Shown here: positions 16,988-27,030 of the stretch, piece by piece
How the letters are laid out: each line of letters starts with the position of its first letter
Position numbering within the stretch: position 1 is the stretch's first letter
NCBI GenBank assembly: GCA_030536575.1
Contig: JAUNPS010000013.1
Span: forward strand, 46,171-110,170
Direction of reading: 5' to 3'
From: Eubacteriales bacterium
GTDB taxonomy: Bacteria > Bacillota > Clostridia > Lachnospirales > Lachnospiraceae
DNA: 64,000 nucleotides
Program-made: the position numbers and the translations under genes
The notes under the pieces: generated by a model
Databases searched by the model: none
What the model saw: the letters and a program-made list of their open reading frames with translations, nothing else
Told to the model about the DNA's origin: nothing

Positions 16988-18004
16988 TCACGCCTTCCTC
17001 TGCCGCTTTATCATAATGTAAAGAACCACCGGCGCGCCGAAAACGGCCGTCACCGAACTGATGCTTAATTCCACCGGGGCGAACACCGTCCGGGCAATCA
17101 GATCGCAGAACAGGCAGAACACCGCCCCTCCCAGGAAGCACCCCGGAATGACCAGAAGCGGCTTCGCCGTCTTCAAAAGACTCTTGACCAGGTGCGGAAC
17201 CGCAATTCCCACAAAGGAAATCGGCCCGGCAAAAGCCGTCACGCAGGCGGACAAAATGCTGGAAAGCAGGATCAGCGCCACCCGGAACAGCCGGATATTC
17301 ACGCCCATATTCTGTGCGTAAACCTCCCCAAGCTGGTAGGCGCTGATGGGTTTCGACATGAGAAAGGTGAGAATCAGGGTCACAAAGACGACCACGGCCA
17401 TGACTTTCACATTGCCCCAGCTCATCCCGGAAAAGCTTCCCAAAGACCAGTTGTGCAGGTTTACAATATTTGAATCATCGGCAAAGGTCACCACGAAATC
17501 CGTCACCGCCGAACAGATATAGCCAATCATGACGCCGCTGATCACCAGCATGGACATCTGCTTGACCTTTCTGGAAACGGCCAGCACGAAGCCCATGGAA
17601 ATCAGCGAACCCACGAACGCCGAAAGGATCAGCACTGCCGAATTGGCCGACATGCCCCTTCCCAAAAGCCAGATCATCGAAAGGGCCACCACCAGCTTCG
17701 CCCCGGAAGAAATCCCCAGCACGAAAGGCCCGGCGATGGGATTGTTAAAAAAGGTCTGAAGCAGGAAGCCGGACACGGACAATGCGCCGCCCAGGATCAC
17801 CGCCGCGCAGATACGCGGAAGGCGGATCGACCAGATAATCTGATAGGAAGTTTCCTCCCCTTCGCGCAGGAACAGAATCCGCAGGATATCCCCCACCGAC
17901 ACGTGAATGCTTCCGGAATTGATATTCCAGACCACGAGTACAAAAAGAAGAACCAGCAGGATCACAAAGGATCCGATATAGCGCAGCTTTGTTTTGGATT
18001 TCAT
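16988..18004 (-). CDS. FecCD/BtuC-family ABC permease, 338 aa
   Basis: The protein has about ten hydrophobic segments and the family landmarks: GDILRILFLR, IRLPRICAAVILGGALSVSG + FLLQTFFNNPIAGPF (residues about 60-95) and FVGIAVPHLVK near residue 275, the region that contacts the ATPase. This is the permease of an importer for cobalamin, other corrinoids, heme or siderophores. Position between the binding protein (13 bases upstream) and the ATPase (two bases downstream), under a cobalamin riboswitch, favours a corrinoid or tetrapyrrole substrate. Confidence 0.9.
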   Translation of the reverse strand: MKSKTKLRYIGSFVILLVLLFVLVVWNINSGSIHVSVGDILRILFLREGEETSYQIIWSIRLPRICAAVILGGALSVSGFLLQTFFNNPIAGPFVLGISSGAKLVVALSMIWLLGRGMSANSAVLILSAFVGSLISMGFVLAVSRKVKQMSMLVISGVMIGYICSAVTDFVVTFADDSNIVNLHNWSLGSFSGMSWGNVKVMAVVVFVTLILTFLMSKPISAYQLGEVYAQNMGVNIRLFRVALILLSSILSACVTAFAGPISFVGIAVPHLVKSLLKTAKPLLVIPGCFLGGAVFCLFCDLIARTVFAPVELSISSVTAVFGAPVVLYIMIKRQRKA

Positions 18005-18016
18005 AAATCAGGCTCC

Positions 18017-19162
18017 TTATTCCAGACAGTAGAGATATTCCAAATGATCCTCCGGATGCTCTTCCGTCAGGATGCTGTGAATATCCAGGATCACATTGCC
18101 AAGGCTTGAGGTGTCCTGGAACATGCTTTTGCTTAAACACCAAACGTTCCCTTCTTTTACGGCCTTAAAGTCTGCAAGCAATGCGCTTTTGTCCAGAAAG
18201 GCGTCCAGGGACTTCAATTCCCCGTCGATGGTACTGTTATAAATCACATAATCCGCGTCTTTGGCTTTCGCGTAAAATTCCTCCATCTGCATGTTCATCG
18301 TGGACAGGGCGTTGTCGTCCCCGGTATCCAGGTTGGAAAAAATGTAGGTTCCTCCGGCCATCTCGATCATTTTCGACACGTAGTCCCCCGGTTTTCGGAC
18401 ATTGGCGTAGCCGGATGAGGTAATGTAGAAAAAGGCGACGGTTTTTCCGGTGTTTTCTTCGCTTTCCAGGGCTTCCACCTGCGCGGCCTGCTTCTGGAAC
18501 AGCTCCTCCGCCAGGTCTTCTTTTCCAAGCAGGACGGAATAAAGCTTCATCCACTCGATCCGGCCCAACGGATTCGGTTCATAACTGGAATAATCCACCA
18601 GAACCGGAATACCGAATTCCATCAGCTTTTCTTTCACTTCCGGCGTATGGTAAATCATCGTGGATTCAATGGCCAGCTTGCAGCTTTTCGACAGGATCAA
18701 TTCATAATCCGGGGCGCTGTATTTTCCGGCGTAAATCATTTCTCCGTTTTCCATGGCTTCTTTCGCTTCTTCCACGTACCAGCCGTCCGCATTCGTGCCG
18801 GACAGCGTGATCGCGTCGCAGGCGTCCAGGGCGGCGAAATAGTCCATCACGGCCGTGGCCGCCAGATAAATATCCGTAACCGGCTGCTGCAAAATGACAA
18901 TGTCCGAATCGACCTCTTCCGGAACTTCTTCGCCTTCCGGCACTACCAGAAAACGGCTTCCTTCCGAAATCTGAATCAGGGCACAATCATTTTCGTAATA
19001 ATCCACCGAAAATTCCTGTGCGTAGGAAAGTTCCATGCTGTGATCCACTTTCATTTCCGGAAAGGAAAGCGTCTCAGCGCAGCCGGTACTTTTTACAGAA
19101 AATAGACAGACAGCCAGGAAGAACATTTTGGCTGTCCTCCTGGCAAAATTCGTTTTCTTCAT
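18017..19162 (-). CDS. Periplasmic-type substrate-binding protein (BtuF/FepB family), 381 aa
   Basis: A signal peptide with the sequence KMFFLAVCLFSVKSTGC ends in a cysteine (residue 28), possibly a lipobox-like anchor although the -3/-1 residues (STG) are weak. The mature part has the PF01497 layout: an N-terminal lobe with SDIVILQQPVTDIYLAATAV, a linking helix, and the second lobe with AFFYITSSGYANVRKPGDYV then SKMIEMAGG. It should hand substrate to the permease encoded next. It starts five bases after the secreted two-domain protein gene. Confidence 0.85.
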   Translation of the reverse strand: MKKTNFARRTAKMFFLAVCLFSVKSTGCAETLSFPEMKVDHSMELSYAQEFSVDYYENDCALIQISEGSRFLVVPEGEEVPEEVDSDIVILQQPVTDIYLAATAVMDYFAALDACDAITLSGTNADGWYVEEAKEAMENGEMIYAGKYSAPDYELILSKSCKLAIESTMIYHTPEVKEKLMEFGIPVLVDYSSYEPNPLGRIEWMKLYSVLLGKEDLAEELFQKQAAQVEALESEENTGKTVAFFYITSSGYANVRKPGDYVSKMIEMAGGTYIFSNLDTGDDNALSTMNMQMEEFYAKAKDADYVIYNSTIDGELKSLDAFLDKSALLADFKAVKEGNVWCLSKSMFQDTSSLGNVILDIHSILTEEHPEDHLEYLYCLE

Positions 19163-19167
19163 GCGCT

Positions 19168-20211
19168 TTATTCCTGTGTCATACTTGCGGAATCAAAGGT
19201 CAGCGTGTAGTCGATTTCATGAGGTTCGCTCATGGCAGTCGTATCGGCAGTCACCGCAAGCTCCTCATCCAGGGCGGAAACCGGGATTTCAAATACGGAG
19301 TTGCCTTCCGTGTTCACCGGCTCATATTTTTCGCCGTCCACCAGCATGTAGTCGTAGTAAGGGCTGCTCCACTCGATGGTCGCCGTCATCACACCGTCTT
19401 TAACTTCCAGTTTACAGGGAGAGGTGACGGTGGATTTCCCGGAACCGCCGCCCAGGGTGACTGCGATGGTATACGTTCCGTCGGATACTGCCGCTTCTTC
19501 GGACGGCGTTTCGGTGCCGTCGGATGCCGCCGCGTCTTCGGCTGTGGCTTCGGTTTCCTTCGCTTCGGTTTCTTCGGAGCCTCCGCCGACAGTCAGCACT
19601 TTCTTTTCGCTTTTCTTGGGAAGAGAAGCCTGAATTTCCTCATATTTCGCTTCTTCCGCGAAGGCTTCCTTTGGCAGGTCATTGCCCTCGAAAATCAGGA
19701 TGCGGTCGTACCACATTTCTTTTTTCTTGCTGAATGCGGCGCAGTCTGTCTTCGCATTTAATTCTTCAATGGATACCGTGTAGACATAGGCTCCGTTTTC
19801 GTCTTCTTCGAAACCAATGTAATCTTCTTCCGGCGCTGCGGCCGCTTCTTCTCCGGTTCCCATATACACATACAGATAGCCGGTTCCGCCGAGGGTCATG
19901 GCCGCGGTCATTTCCCCGTCTTTGACTTCCAGGCTGCATGCCGTGATTTTAAACATGGAGGAGCTGGAATCCACGGAAATCTCGTAGGTTCCGTCGTTTA
20001 AATCCGCTGCGGTCAGCGCCACCAGATTCGAGTCGTCCAGTTCCTCCGCCGGAGCCATATCGCTTGCGGACGCTACCGCCGCGCTGCTTTCCCCTTCAGC
20101 AGCAGAAGCAGCTTCGGTTGAAGCTGCTTCCGTCTCTTCTGCGTATGTGCTGAATGGGAAAACAGCAGAAAGTACCATTGCCATTGTAACTGCTGCTATT
20201 TTCCTGTACAT
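19168..20211 (-). CDS. Secreted protein with two repeated beta-rich domains, 347 aa
   Basis: The ATG at 20211 follows GAGAGGAAAAAG. A clear signal peptide (MYRKIAAVTMAMVLSAVF to TYA, about residue 24) is followed by an acidic low-complexity stretch. Two related domains follow: A (about 73-178) with LNDGTYEISV ... CSLEVKDGEMTAAMTLGGTG + YLYVYMG, and B (about 244-342) with VSDGTYTIAV ... CKLEVKDGVMTATIEWSSPY + YDYMLV. The repeated scheme DGTY-strand-C-LEVKDG-M-TA and tyrosine-rich strand recalls the NEAT heme-binding fold; this is an inference. No LPXTG or membrane anchor was seen. Its place between an exported chelatase and an importer suggests a tetrapyrrole- or metal-binding role. Confidence 0.7.
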   Translation of the reverse strand: MYRKIAAVTMAMVLSAVFPFSTYAEETEAASTEAASAAEGESSAAVASASDMAPAEELDDSNLVALTAADLNDGTYEISVDSSSSMFKITACSLEVKDGEMTAAMTLGGTGYLYVYMGTGEEAAAAPEEDYIGFEEDENGAYVYTVSIEELNAKTDCAAFSKKKEMWYDRILIFEGNDLPKEAFAEEAKYEEIQASLPKKSEKKVLTVGGGSEETEAKETEATAEDAAASDGTETPSEEAAVSDGTYTIAVTLGGGSGKSTVTSPCKLEVKDGVMTATIEWSSPYYDYMLVDGEKYEPVNTEGNSVFEIPVSALDEELAVTADTTAMSEPHEIDYTLTFDSASMTQE

Positions 20212-20275
20212 ATCTTTTTCCTCTCTTTTCTCAGTGCTTGTGCACGTGGACGTTCCGCAATGCTTCCGGCGCGTT

Positions 20276-21220
20276 TTATTCAGCCAGAAGATCCATGGCT
20301 TCCTGGGTATGCGCCACGTAAAGCTGCTGGATCTCTTCGATCTCGCCAAGGCCGGTCAGGATGCATTCCACTTCGTATCCCGCTGCTTCGAACTGGGATT
20401 TCCAGGAATCTTCCTCATCGCCTGCCATGTCGTTATGGGCGTGGTCGCCTGCTACGACCATCAGGTCTTCCAGGACAACTTTCGTATAATCGCCTTCCGC
20501 TACCAGCGCCAGAACGTCTTCCAGGCTCGGTTCGGCTTCTACCGTACCGATGAAGTAGTTTTCGAATCCGGCTTCGGTCAGGGTTTCCTGCATCTTCGCG
20601 TAAACGCTGTTCGAGTCTGCCTCGGTGCCGTGGCCCATGAAGACGATAGCGGTTTCCCCGTCGTCATATTCCTTCGTCGCGTCGGTGATGGCCGTGGCGA
20701 CGGCCTGGAAATCTTCGTCGGTGGTCAGAAGCGGATTCGCCAGGACAACCTGGTCAAACTGGTCTACATAGGTTTCCAGTTCGTCTTTCAGATCCGTGTA
20801 TTCGTAGCCGTTCATCAGATGGGTGGGCTGTACGACAAGGGTCTTTACGCCGTTTTCGACCGCACGGTCCAGGGCTTCGCCTACGTTGTCGAATTTCTTT
20901 CCGTCGCGCTCAGCCACTTTGTCGATGATGATCTGGCTGGTGAAGCCTCTGCGCACGGAATATTCCGGGAACGCGGCGGCTTCTGCGTCTTCGATGGCGC
21001 CGATGGTGGCCTGACGGTTGTCGTTGTAGCTGGTGCCGAAGCTGACGATCAGGAGTTCTTTTTCGCCGATGTCGTCGCCGTTTTTCGTGTCTTCGTCTGA
21101 GCAGTCGCCGGTGTATTCTTCGGTTTCGGTTTCCTCTGCGAATGTGCCGATGCTTCCCATGGTGAATAAGGTCGCCATCGCGGTGCTGATTGCCAGTGCT
21201 TTGAACAGTTTTCTTCTCAT
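20276..21220 (-). CDS. cbiK: Exported CbiK-type sirohydrochlorin cobaltochelatase, 314 aa
   Basis: First gene of the riboswitch operon; start chosen at 21220 after AAAAGGAGGATTTC. Residues 1-28 are a signal peptide (RRKLFKALAISTAMATLFTM to TFA), so the enzyme acts outside the membrane. The chelatase part begins at about residue 54 with ELLIVSFGTSYNDNRQATIG, the CbiK start, and has VQPTHLMNGYEY (Glu140), FMGHGTEADSNSVY (His197) and VVAGDHAHNDMAGD (His260/262), spaced like the metal-binding His pair and Glu of known CbiK. CbiK inserts cobalt into sirohydrochlorin in the cytoplasm; exported versions are known from Desulfovibrio. Here an uptake or metal-exchange role is more likely than de novo synthesis. 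Confidence 0.88.
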   Translation of the reverse strand: MRRKLFKALAISTAMATLFTMGSIGTFAEETETEEYTGDCSDEDTKNGDDIGEKELLIVSFGTSYNDNRQATIGAIEDAEAAAFPEYSVRRGFTSQIIIDKVAERDGKKFDNVGEALDRAVENGVKTLVVQPTHLMNGYEYTDLKDELETYVDQFDQVVLANPLLTTDEDFQAVATAITDATKEYDDGETAIVFMGHGTEADSNSVYAKMQETLTEAGFENYFIGTVEAEPSLEDVLALVAEGDYTKVVLEDLMVVAGDHAHNDMAGDEEDSWKSQFEAAGYEVECILTGLGEIEEIQQLYVAHTQEAMDLLAE

Positions 21221-21341
21221 AATGAAATCCTCCTTTTGGTTGGGACGTACCTGTGCACGCTCCCCTGATGTATCTGTGAATCTTCCATCAGCAATTTTAA
21301 TGTACGCAGAATATCCGCCCAATCTGCCCAGAAGAAGGAAC

Positions 21342-21375
21342 AAAAAAAATCCTTCTTTTGGCCAAGAAGGATTTT
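21342..21375 (-). terminator. Intrinsic terminator of the cobalamin riboswitch
   Basis: On the minus strand a 10-bp stem (AATCCTTCTT / AAGAAGGATT) with a short GGCCAA-containing loop is followed by eight T bases. It lies 60 bases after the aptamer and 120 bases before cbiK, so ligand binding probably controls transcription read-through. Confidence 0.85.
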
Positions 21376-21424
21376 ATTATCATACATGAATGCTTTGTAC
21401 AACCAATTCCTCGTGGCTCGGAGA

Positions 21425-21605
21425 AGCTCCGCGTACACGACAGGCAGGTTTCCTGGCTTATAGATCAACGCTTGGGCCGCCTTCCCGGATTCCTCCAGTG
21501 GCGTGCGTGGCCCTCGCTCTCTAAATACAGTGACGGGATCGTGCAGGATTCGCACCTGCTTCCCTTTTAACCGGTACGGATGGCGTATCGGCACCTATCG
21601 TTCTT
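21425..21605 (-). ncRNA. Cobalamin riboswitch (B12 aptamer)
   Basis: The minus strand carries the conserved elements in order: ATAGGTGCC, GGTTAAAAGGGAAGCAGGTG + CGAATCCTGC, then CCCGTCACTGT, GCCACTGG, GGGAAGGC, and the B12 box AAGCCAGGAAACCTGCC. Order and spacing are diagnostic. It controls the cbiK-btuFCD-type operon, so the operon responds to cobalamin. Confidence 0.95.
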
Positions 21606-21616
21606 ATTTTGTGAAA

Positions 21617-21645
21617 ATTATATCACATACGCGCGGAAAACACAA
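21617..21645 (-). promoter_or_regulatory. Promoter of the cobalamin-riboswitch operon
   Basis: TTGTGT (21640-21645) and TATAAT (21617-21622) on the minus strand are 17 bases apart; transcription would start at about 21610, just before the aptamer. Confidence 0.8.
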
Positions 21646-21691
21646 GGCTTTTATGACACAGGCCTGGCTGGCCCACCCCGGCGGTGGGTGG

Positions 21692-23236
<1,545 letters not shown>

Positions 23237-24955
23237 TTATTCATAGGCCGACACAAACCGGAGAGCCTTTTTCCAGGCATTCTGGTAGAAGGTTTCCACC
23301 TGCTCCATGCCAAGCTCCTCCGCCTGCGCCTGCATACTTTTCCACAGGGAATCGAATTCCTCTTCGTCTTCTGCGTAGACCATTCTCCAGGAAATGTCCC
23401 GCACGATTTCGCCGATAGCCTCGGCTTTGCTCTTCAGTTCATCGGAAACCACCGGCATCATATTGACCGCCATCGTGGATTTCGCAACCATATCGTTCTG
23501 GTACAGATATTCGGCAATCGTGTCCGTTCCCATCATTTCTCCCACTTCCTGCTGCAAGAGCGTCGTGTCGCTCTCCTGGGTGGACGGCCAGTAGCGGTAG
23601 CTGATCGTATAGCCGTCTTCCATGACCGCCGACGCCTGCAATCCGATGGCATTCAGCAGATCCACCGAATCCTGAAAGCATCCGCCGCCCACTTCTTCCG
23701 GCATCAGATCCTCGCTTTTATTGTTTATGATTTCCCAGCCTTCCTCGGTCACATAAGGTTCCCCATTCGCGTCGTATTCCCAGGTAACGCCTTCCGGCCC
23801 GTTATACAGATAGGCTTCCACCTCCGGGTCGTAGAGCCAGTTCAGGAATTCGCAGGCTTTTTCCGGGTATTTCGTGTTGCTGCTGACGGCGAAGTACCAG
23901 TTTCTTCCGATGGTCTGGTCGGGCGCTTCGTAGATTTTCATATCATCCGCCAGGACGCAGGCGAAGCCGTCCGGGGCCTCGGCATTGTTCACATGGCCGG
24001 AGGAGACGTCGTTATACGTCCCGGTGAGCCAGGAAAACCAGGAAAACAGAATGCGGCCTTCGCTGTATTTTTTCTCCATATTGCTGTAGGTCTGGGTGCG
24101 GGAATCCGGGTCGAGGAGCCCCCGCTGGTTTGCCTCGAAATAAAAATGGAGCGCCCGCCGGTAAAAGCTGTCGTCTTCCAGAATCGACTGCATGGTCAGG
24201 GTGATCACATTCGTCTCCATCAGCGGGGACACATATTCCGTGTCAATCCCATAAAAGAAGGACAGCGTGGCAACTTCCATCGCAGAATACTTATCCCAGT
24301 CGGAAAACAGCGAAAATCCATACACTTTTTCTCCGTTTTCCGTATAGGGCTTCACTTCTATCATCTGTTCTGCCACGTCCAGATAGTCTTCCAGGGTGGT
24401 AATCTGCGGGGAACCCGCTTTTTTGTAGGCGTCCCACTGAAGCATTGGCAGCCAGTTGTAGGCATTGTACGAAACCGGACCAATGGAAACCGGCATCATA
24501 TATAAATGCCCGCTCCCGCCGCTGGCCTGTTCCCTGGTATAGGACACCGCTTTCTTATATTCTTCCGTTTCAAAAATGGACGGCAACAGCTCCTGATACT
24601 CGTTCAGCGGCAGCAGAAGCCCCGCGTCCATCGCCATCTGTGCCTGATCCAGATTCCGGAAGCCCAGAATATCGGGCAATGTCCCGGCTGCAATGTATTG
24701 CTTCAGCTTCTGTTCCACTTCTGACCCGGTAGGCTGAAAATCGATCTGAATCCCGGTATCCTCATAAAGCTTCTGCGCCGCCCAGCCCTCCCAGATTCCG
24801 GAATCCGTGGTCACGGCCTGCTGGATATAGGCCTGGATCATGACCTCCTCTTTCCCGCCTTCGTCCTCGGACGAAGTGGTGCGGCCGCAGCCGGCCAGCA
24901 GGAAGGCGGACAGGAAGAGCAGGGCCGCAGATGCTTGTTTCTTGCTTTTTTTCAA
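23237..24955 (-). CDS. Sugar ABC transporter solute-binding lipoprotein, 572 aa
   Basis: The likely start is TTG at 24955, eight bases after a perfect AAGGAGG; the longer ATG-start frame from 25039 gives an unlikely charged N-terminus before the signal peptide. The signal peptide LKKSKKQASAALLFLSAFLL is followed by the lipobox LLAGC. The mature protein is a large family-1 extracellular binding protein (LplA-like), with DILGFRNLDQAQMAMDAGLL and AFSFQ-free acidic C-terminus. No permease genes adjoin it; GH51 follows and a YesM-type kinase is divergent. It probably uses the permeases encoded at 37-39 kb or elsewhere. Confidence 0.85.
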   Translation of the reverse strand: MKKSKKQASAALLFLSAFLLAGCGRTTSSEDEGGKEEVMIQAYIQQAVTTDSGIWEGWAAQKLYEDTGIQIDFQPTGSEVEQKLKQYIAAGTLPDILGFRNLDQAQMAMDAGLLLPLNEYQELLPSIFETEEYKKAVSYTREQASGGSGHLYMMPVSIGPVSYNAYNWLPMLQWDAYKKAGSPQITTLEDYLDVAEQMIEVKPYTENGEKVYGFSLFSDWDKYSAMEVATLSFFYGIDTEYVSPLMETNVITLTMQSILEDDSFYRRALHFYFEANQRGLLDPDSRTQTYSNMEKKYSEGRILFSWFSWLTGTYNDVSSGHVNNAEAPDGFACVLADDMKIYEAPDQTIGRNWYFAVSSNTKYPEKACEFLNWLYDPEVEAYLYNGPEGVTWEYDANGEPYVTEEGWEIINNKSEDLMPEEVGGGCFQDSVDLLNAIGLQASAVMEDGYTISYRYWPSTQESDTTLLQQEVGEMMGTDTIAEYLYQNDMVAKSTMAVNMMPVVSDELKSKAEAIGEIVRDISWRMVYAEDEEEFDSLWKSMQAQAEELGMEQVETFYQNAWKKALRFVSAYE

Positions 24956-25000
24956 TTGTGCAGCCTCCTTGCTTTTTCGTTTCTCCTCTGCTATACTTTT

Positions 25001-25142
25001 GTTACTGTTCACTCGTACCTCGTTCCAGTAACAATTCACAGGCTCATTTTAAGTTTTGCTTCGCAAAAGAGCCTGCTCACACCTGAATCCCGTTCTTACG
25101 TACCTGAGCAGCTAAGTGCTCAGGTACTGTCTGAACAGTAAC
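25001..25142. promoter_or_regulatory. Nested inverted repeats between divergent binding protein and kinase genes
   Basis: GTTACTGTTCA (25001-25011) is the exact inverse of TGAACAGTAAC (25132-25142), and between them lies a perfect 11-bp hairpin, GTACCTGAGCA (25100-25110) with TGCTCAGGTAC (25117-25127). A further CAGTAAC (25026-25032) pairs with the first arm. These are good candidates for operators in the divergent control region. Confidence 0.5.
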
Positions 25143-25198
25143 ATACTTTTTACATTATAGCAGATACCTTGGAGTTTTCCTACCAAAGAGGCGTATTT

Positions 25199-26995
25199 AT
25201 GATAAAAAAAATAATTTCCGGCTATTATTCGCGGATGCTTCTGCTGTGCATCGCCATTGTCTGTACCGTAACCATTACTTTATTCATCCTCTGCAACAGC
25301 TTAATTGAACAGCGGCAGCGCGCCGAATACCTCAAAAGCTACGACATCGAACTGAATAACCTCGCTTCGATCCTGTCTTCCAAAGAAGATGCCCTGGCCA
25401 ATACCCTGACGCCCGTATTTTCCAGTACCTCCCGCTACCAAACCCTCTGCCGCCTGTACAAAGACCGGAATCTGTCCGTGTCCTCGGTCAGCTATTCGAT
25501 CATCCAGATGATGCGTGAAATCTGCCAGTACGATTCCCATTGCCGCGGCATCCTGCTGCGCACAGGAAACGGCCGGCTCTTCCAGTACAGTCCGGTCTAC
25601 GATACGCTGGTGTCCATCCCTCTGACCCTTACCACCGGGTTTACCTTTACGCCCTACCAGCTTCAGGTGCTTTCCGACGCGCAGTTAGAGGCCCTCAGTC
25701 CCGAATACGAGAAACCATCTGACCATGTTTACGGGCTTTGCAGCACGCTTTTCGACTATCAGGGAACGTCCATGCTGCCGCTGGGCCAGTTGATTGTGCT
25801 TTACACGACTTCCGAATTTGCGAATTCCGTCGCCTCGGCCTATTTGGCGGAAGACGCGCTCTTTACGATTACGGACAAGGATCAGAATATCCTTTATTCT
25901 TCAGATGGGAATTATGAGAGCCTGGAGCACCGGATTTTGCCGAACCTCTCGGAGGGTCTTACGGTTTCCGGAAGTCAGAATCTCGATGGGACGAAACATT
26001 TTTACGCTTCTGTCTGGAATGTGGAATACGATTATCAGACAAGCTATCAGATTCCCGCATCCGGGGTTGCCCAGAGTTCTTCCCGGTTTATCCTGGCGGC
26101 TCTGGCGTCGCTGATCTGCTTTGCCTCGATCCTGCTTTACGTGGTGACGCTGCAGCGCTCCGACCGGAAAATCAAGACCATTCAAACCGGTATGGGCCGG
26201 GTCGGCCAGAACAATCTGGACTACCGCCTTCCCGTCCCCAAGAGCAACGACGAATTCACGCAGATCATCCTGAGCTTTAACCGCATGTGCGACGAACTCC
26301 AGCAAAATGTCGAAAAAGCGTACCTCTACGAAATTTCCCAGAAAAAAGCGGAGCTTTACGCCATGCAGACCAGCATTAACCCGCATTTTCTCTACAATAC
26401 GCTGGAGCAGATCCGCGTTCAGATCATGCAGCGGCGCTACGGGGATGCTTCCCAGATGATCCTTCTGCTCTCCAAAATGTACCGGAACCAGACCCGGCGG
26501 AACCTATACGTTTCCATCGGGGAAGAGCTGAATCTCTGCGAAAACCTGATTAATCTGTATATGTACCGTTTTGGGAATTTTGAGTATGAATTTGTCATCG
26601 ACCATTCGATCAAGATTTACGGGATTCCGAAGAATACGCTGCACCCGCTGATCGAGAATTATTTTACCCACGGGCTAGTACCTGAGCGGGACGATAACCT
26701 TCTGACCGTGTCCGTCCATGCGGTTTGGGAAGGAGAACAGGAATGGCTGGAATTTTCCATAGACGATAACGGCGCTTCGATCTCCGAAGAAGACCTGGCC
26801 GTCCTGGAAGAAAAATTGTCCCAGCCGGTACTGGATCGGAAGGAGGACAATGGATTTGCGCTTTCGAATGTGAATGCCAGGCTGAAGCTGGTGTTTGGGG
26901 AGGCGTCGCGGATTTATCCGTCCAGGGGGACGGATGGGTGCGGGTTCCGGGTGAGGTTCCGGATTCCGCCGGTTTTGCCGGAGAATTTGCAGTAG
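25199..26995 (+). CDS. Sensor histidine kinase, YesM (HPK7) family, 598 aa
   Basis: Start at 25199 (MIKKIISGYYSRML) with a GAGG-type signal. Layout: membrane helix at about residues 12-32, extracellular sensor domain to about 290, second helix (FILAALASLICFASILLYVV, about 295-315), HAMP region (about 320-375), phosphoacceptor His396 in the family signature QTSINPHFLYNTLEQIR, and a C-terminal HATPase (N box HPLIENYFTHG, G2 region NGFALSNVNARL). YesM kinases work with AraC-type YesN regulators to induce carbohydrate transporters. No regulator gene adjoins; the orphan AraC-type regulator at 50848 is a possible partner. Confidence 0.9.
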   Translation: MIKKIISGYYSRMLLLCIAIVCTVTITLFILCNSLIEQRQRAEYLKSYDIELNNLASILSSKEDALANTLTPVFSSTSRYQTLCRLYKDRNLSVSSVSYSIIQMMREICQYDSHCRGILLRTGNGRLFQYSPVYDTLVSIPLTLTTGFTFTPYQLQVLSDAQLEALSPEYEKPSDHVYGLCSTLFDYQGTSMLPLGQLIVLYTTSEFANSVASAYLAEDALFTITDKDQNILYSSDGNYESLEHRILPNLSEGLTVSGSQNLDGTKHFYASVWNVEYDYQTSYQIPASGVAQSSSRFILAALASLICFASILLYVVTLQRSDRKIKTIQTGMGRVGQNNLDYRLPVPKSNDEFTQIILSFNRMCDELQQNVEKAYLYEISQKKAELYAMQTSINPHFLYNTLEQIRVQIMQRRYGDASQMILLLSKMYRNQTRRNLYVSIGEELNLCENLINLYMYRFGNFEYEFVIDHSIKIYGIPKNTLHPLIENYFTHGLVPERDDNLLTVSVHAVWEGEQEWLEFSIDDNGASISEEDLAVLEEKLSQPVLDRKEDNGFALSNVNARLKLVFGEASRIYPSRGTDGCGFRVRFRIPPVLPENLQ

Positions 26996-27020
26996 GGGCG
27001 GCCAGGGCCGCCCCTTTTTC
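26995..27020 (+). terminator. Terminator after the YesM-type kinase
   Basis: GC-rich stem GGGGCGGCC / GGCCGCCCC with a three-base loop followed by TTTTT, starting at the kinase stop codon. It separates convergent genes. Confidence 0.85.
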
Positions 27021-27030
27021 TTGGAACTTT

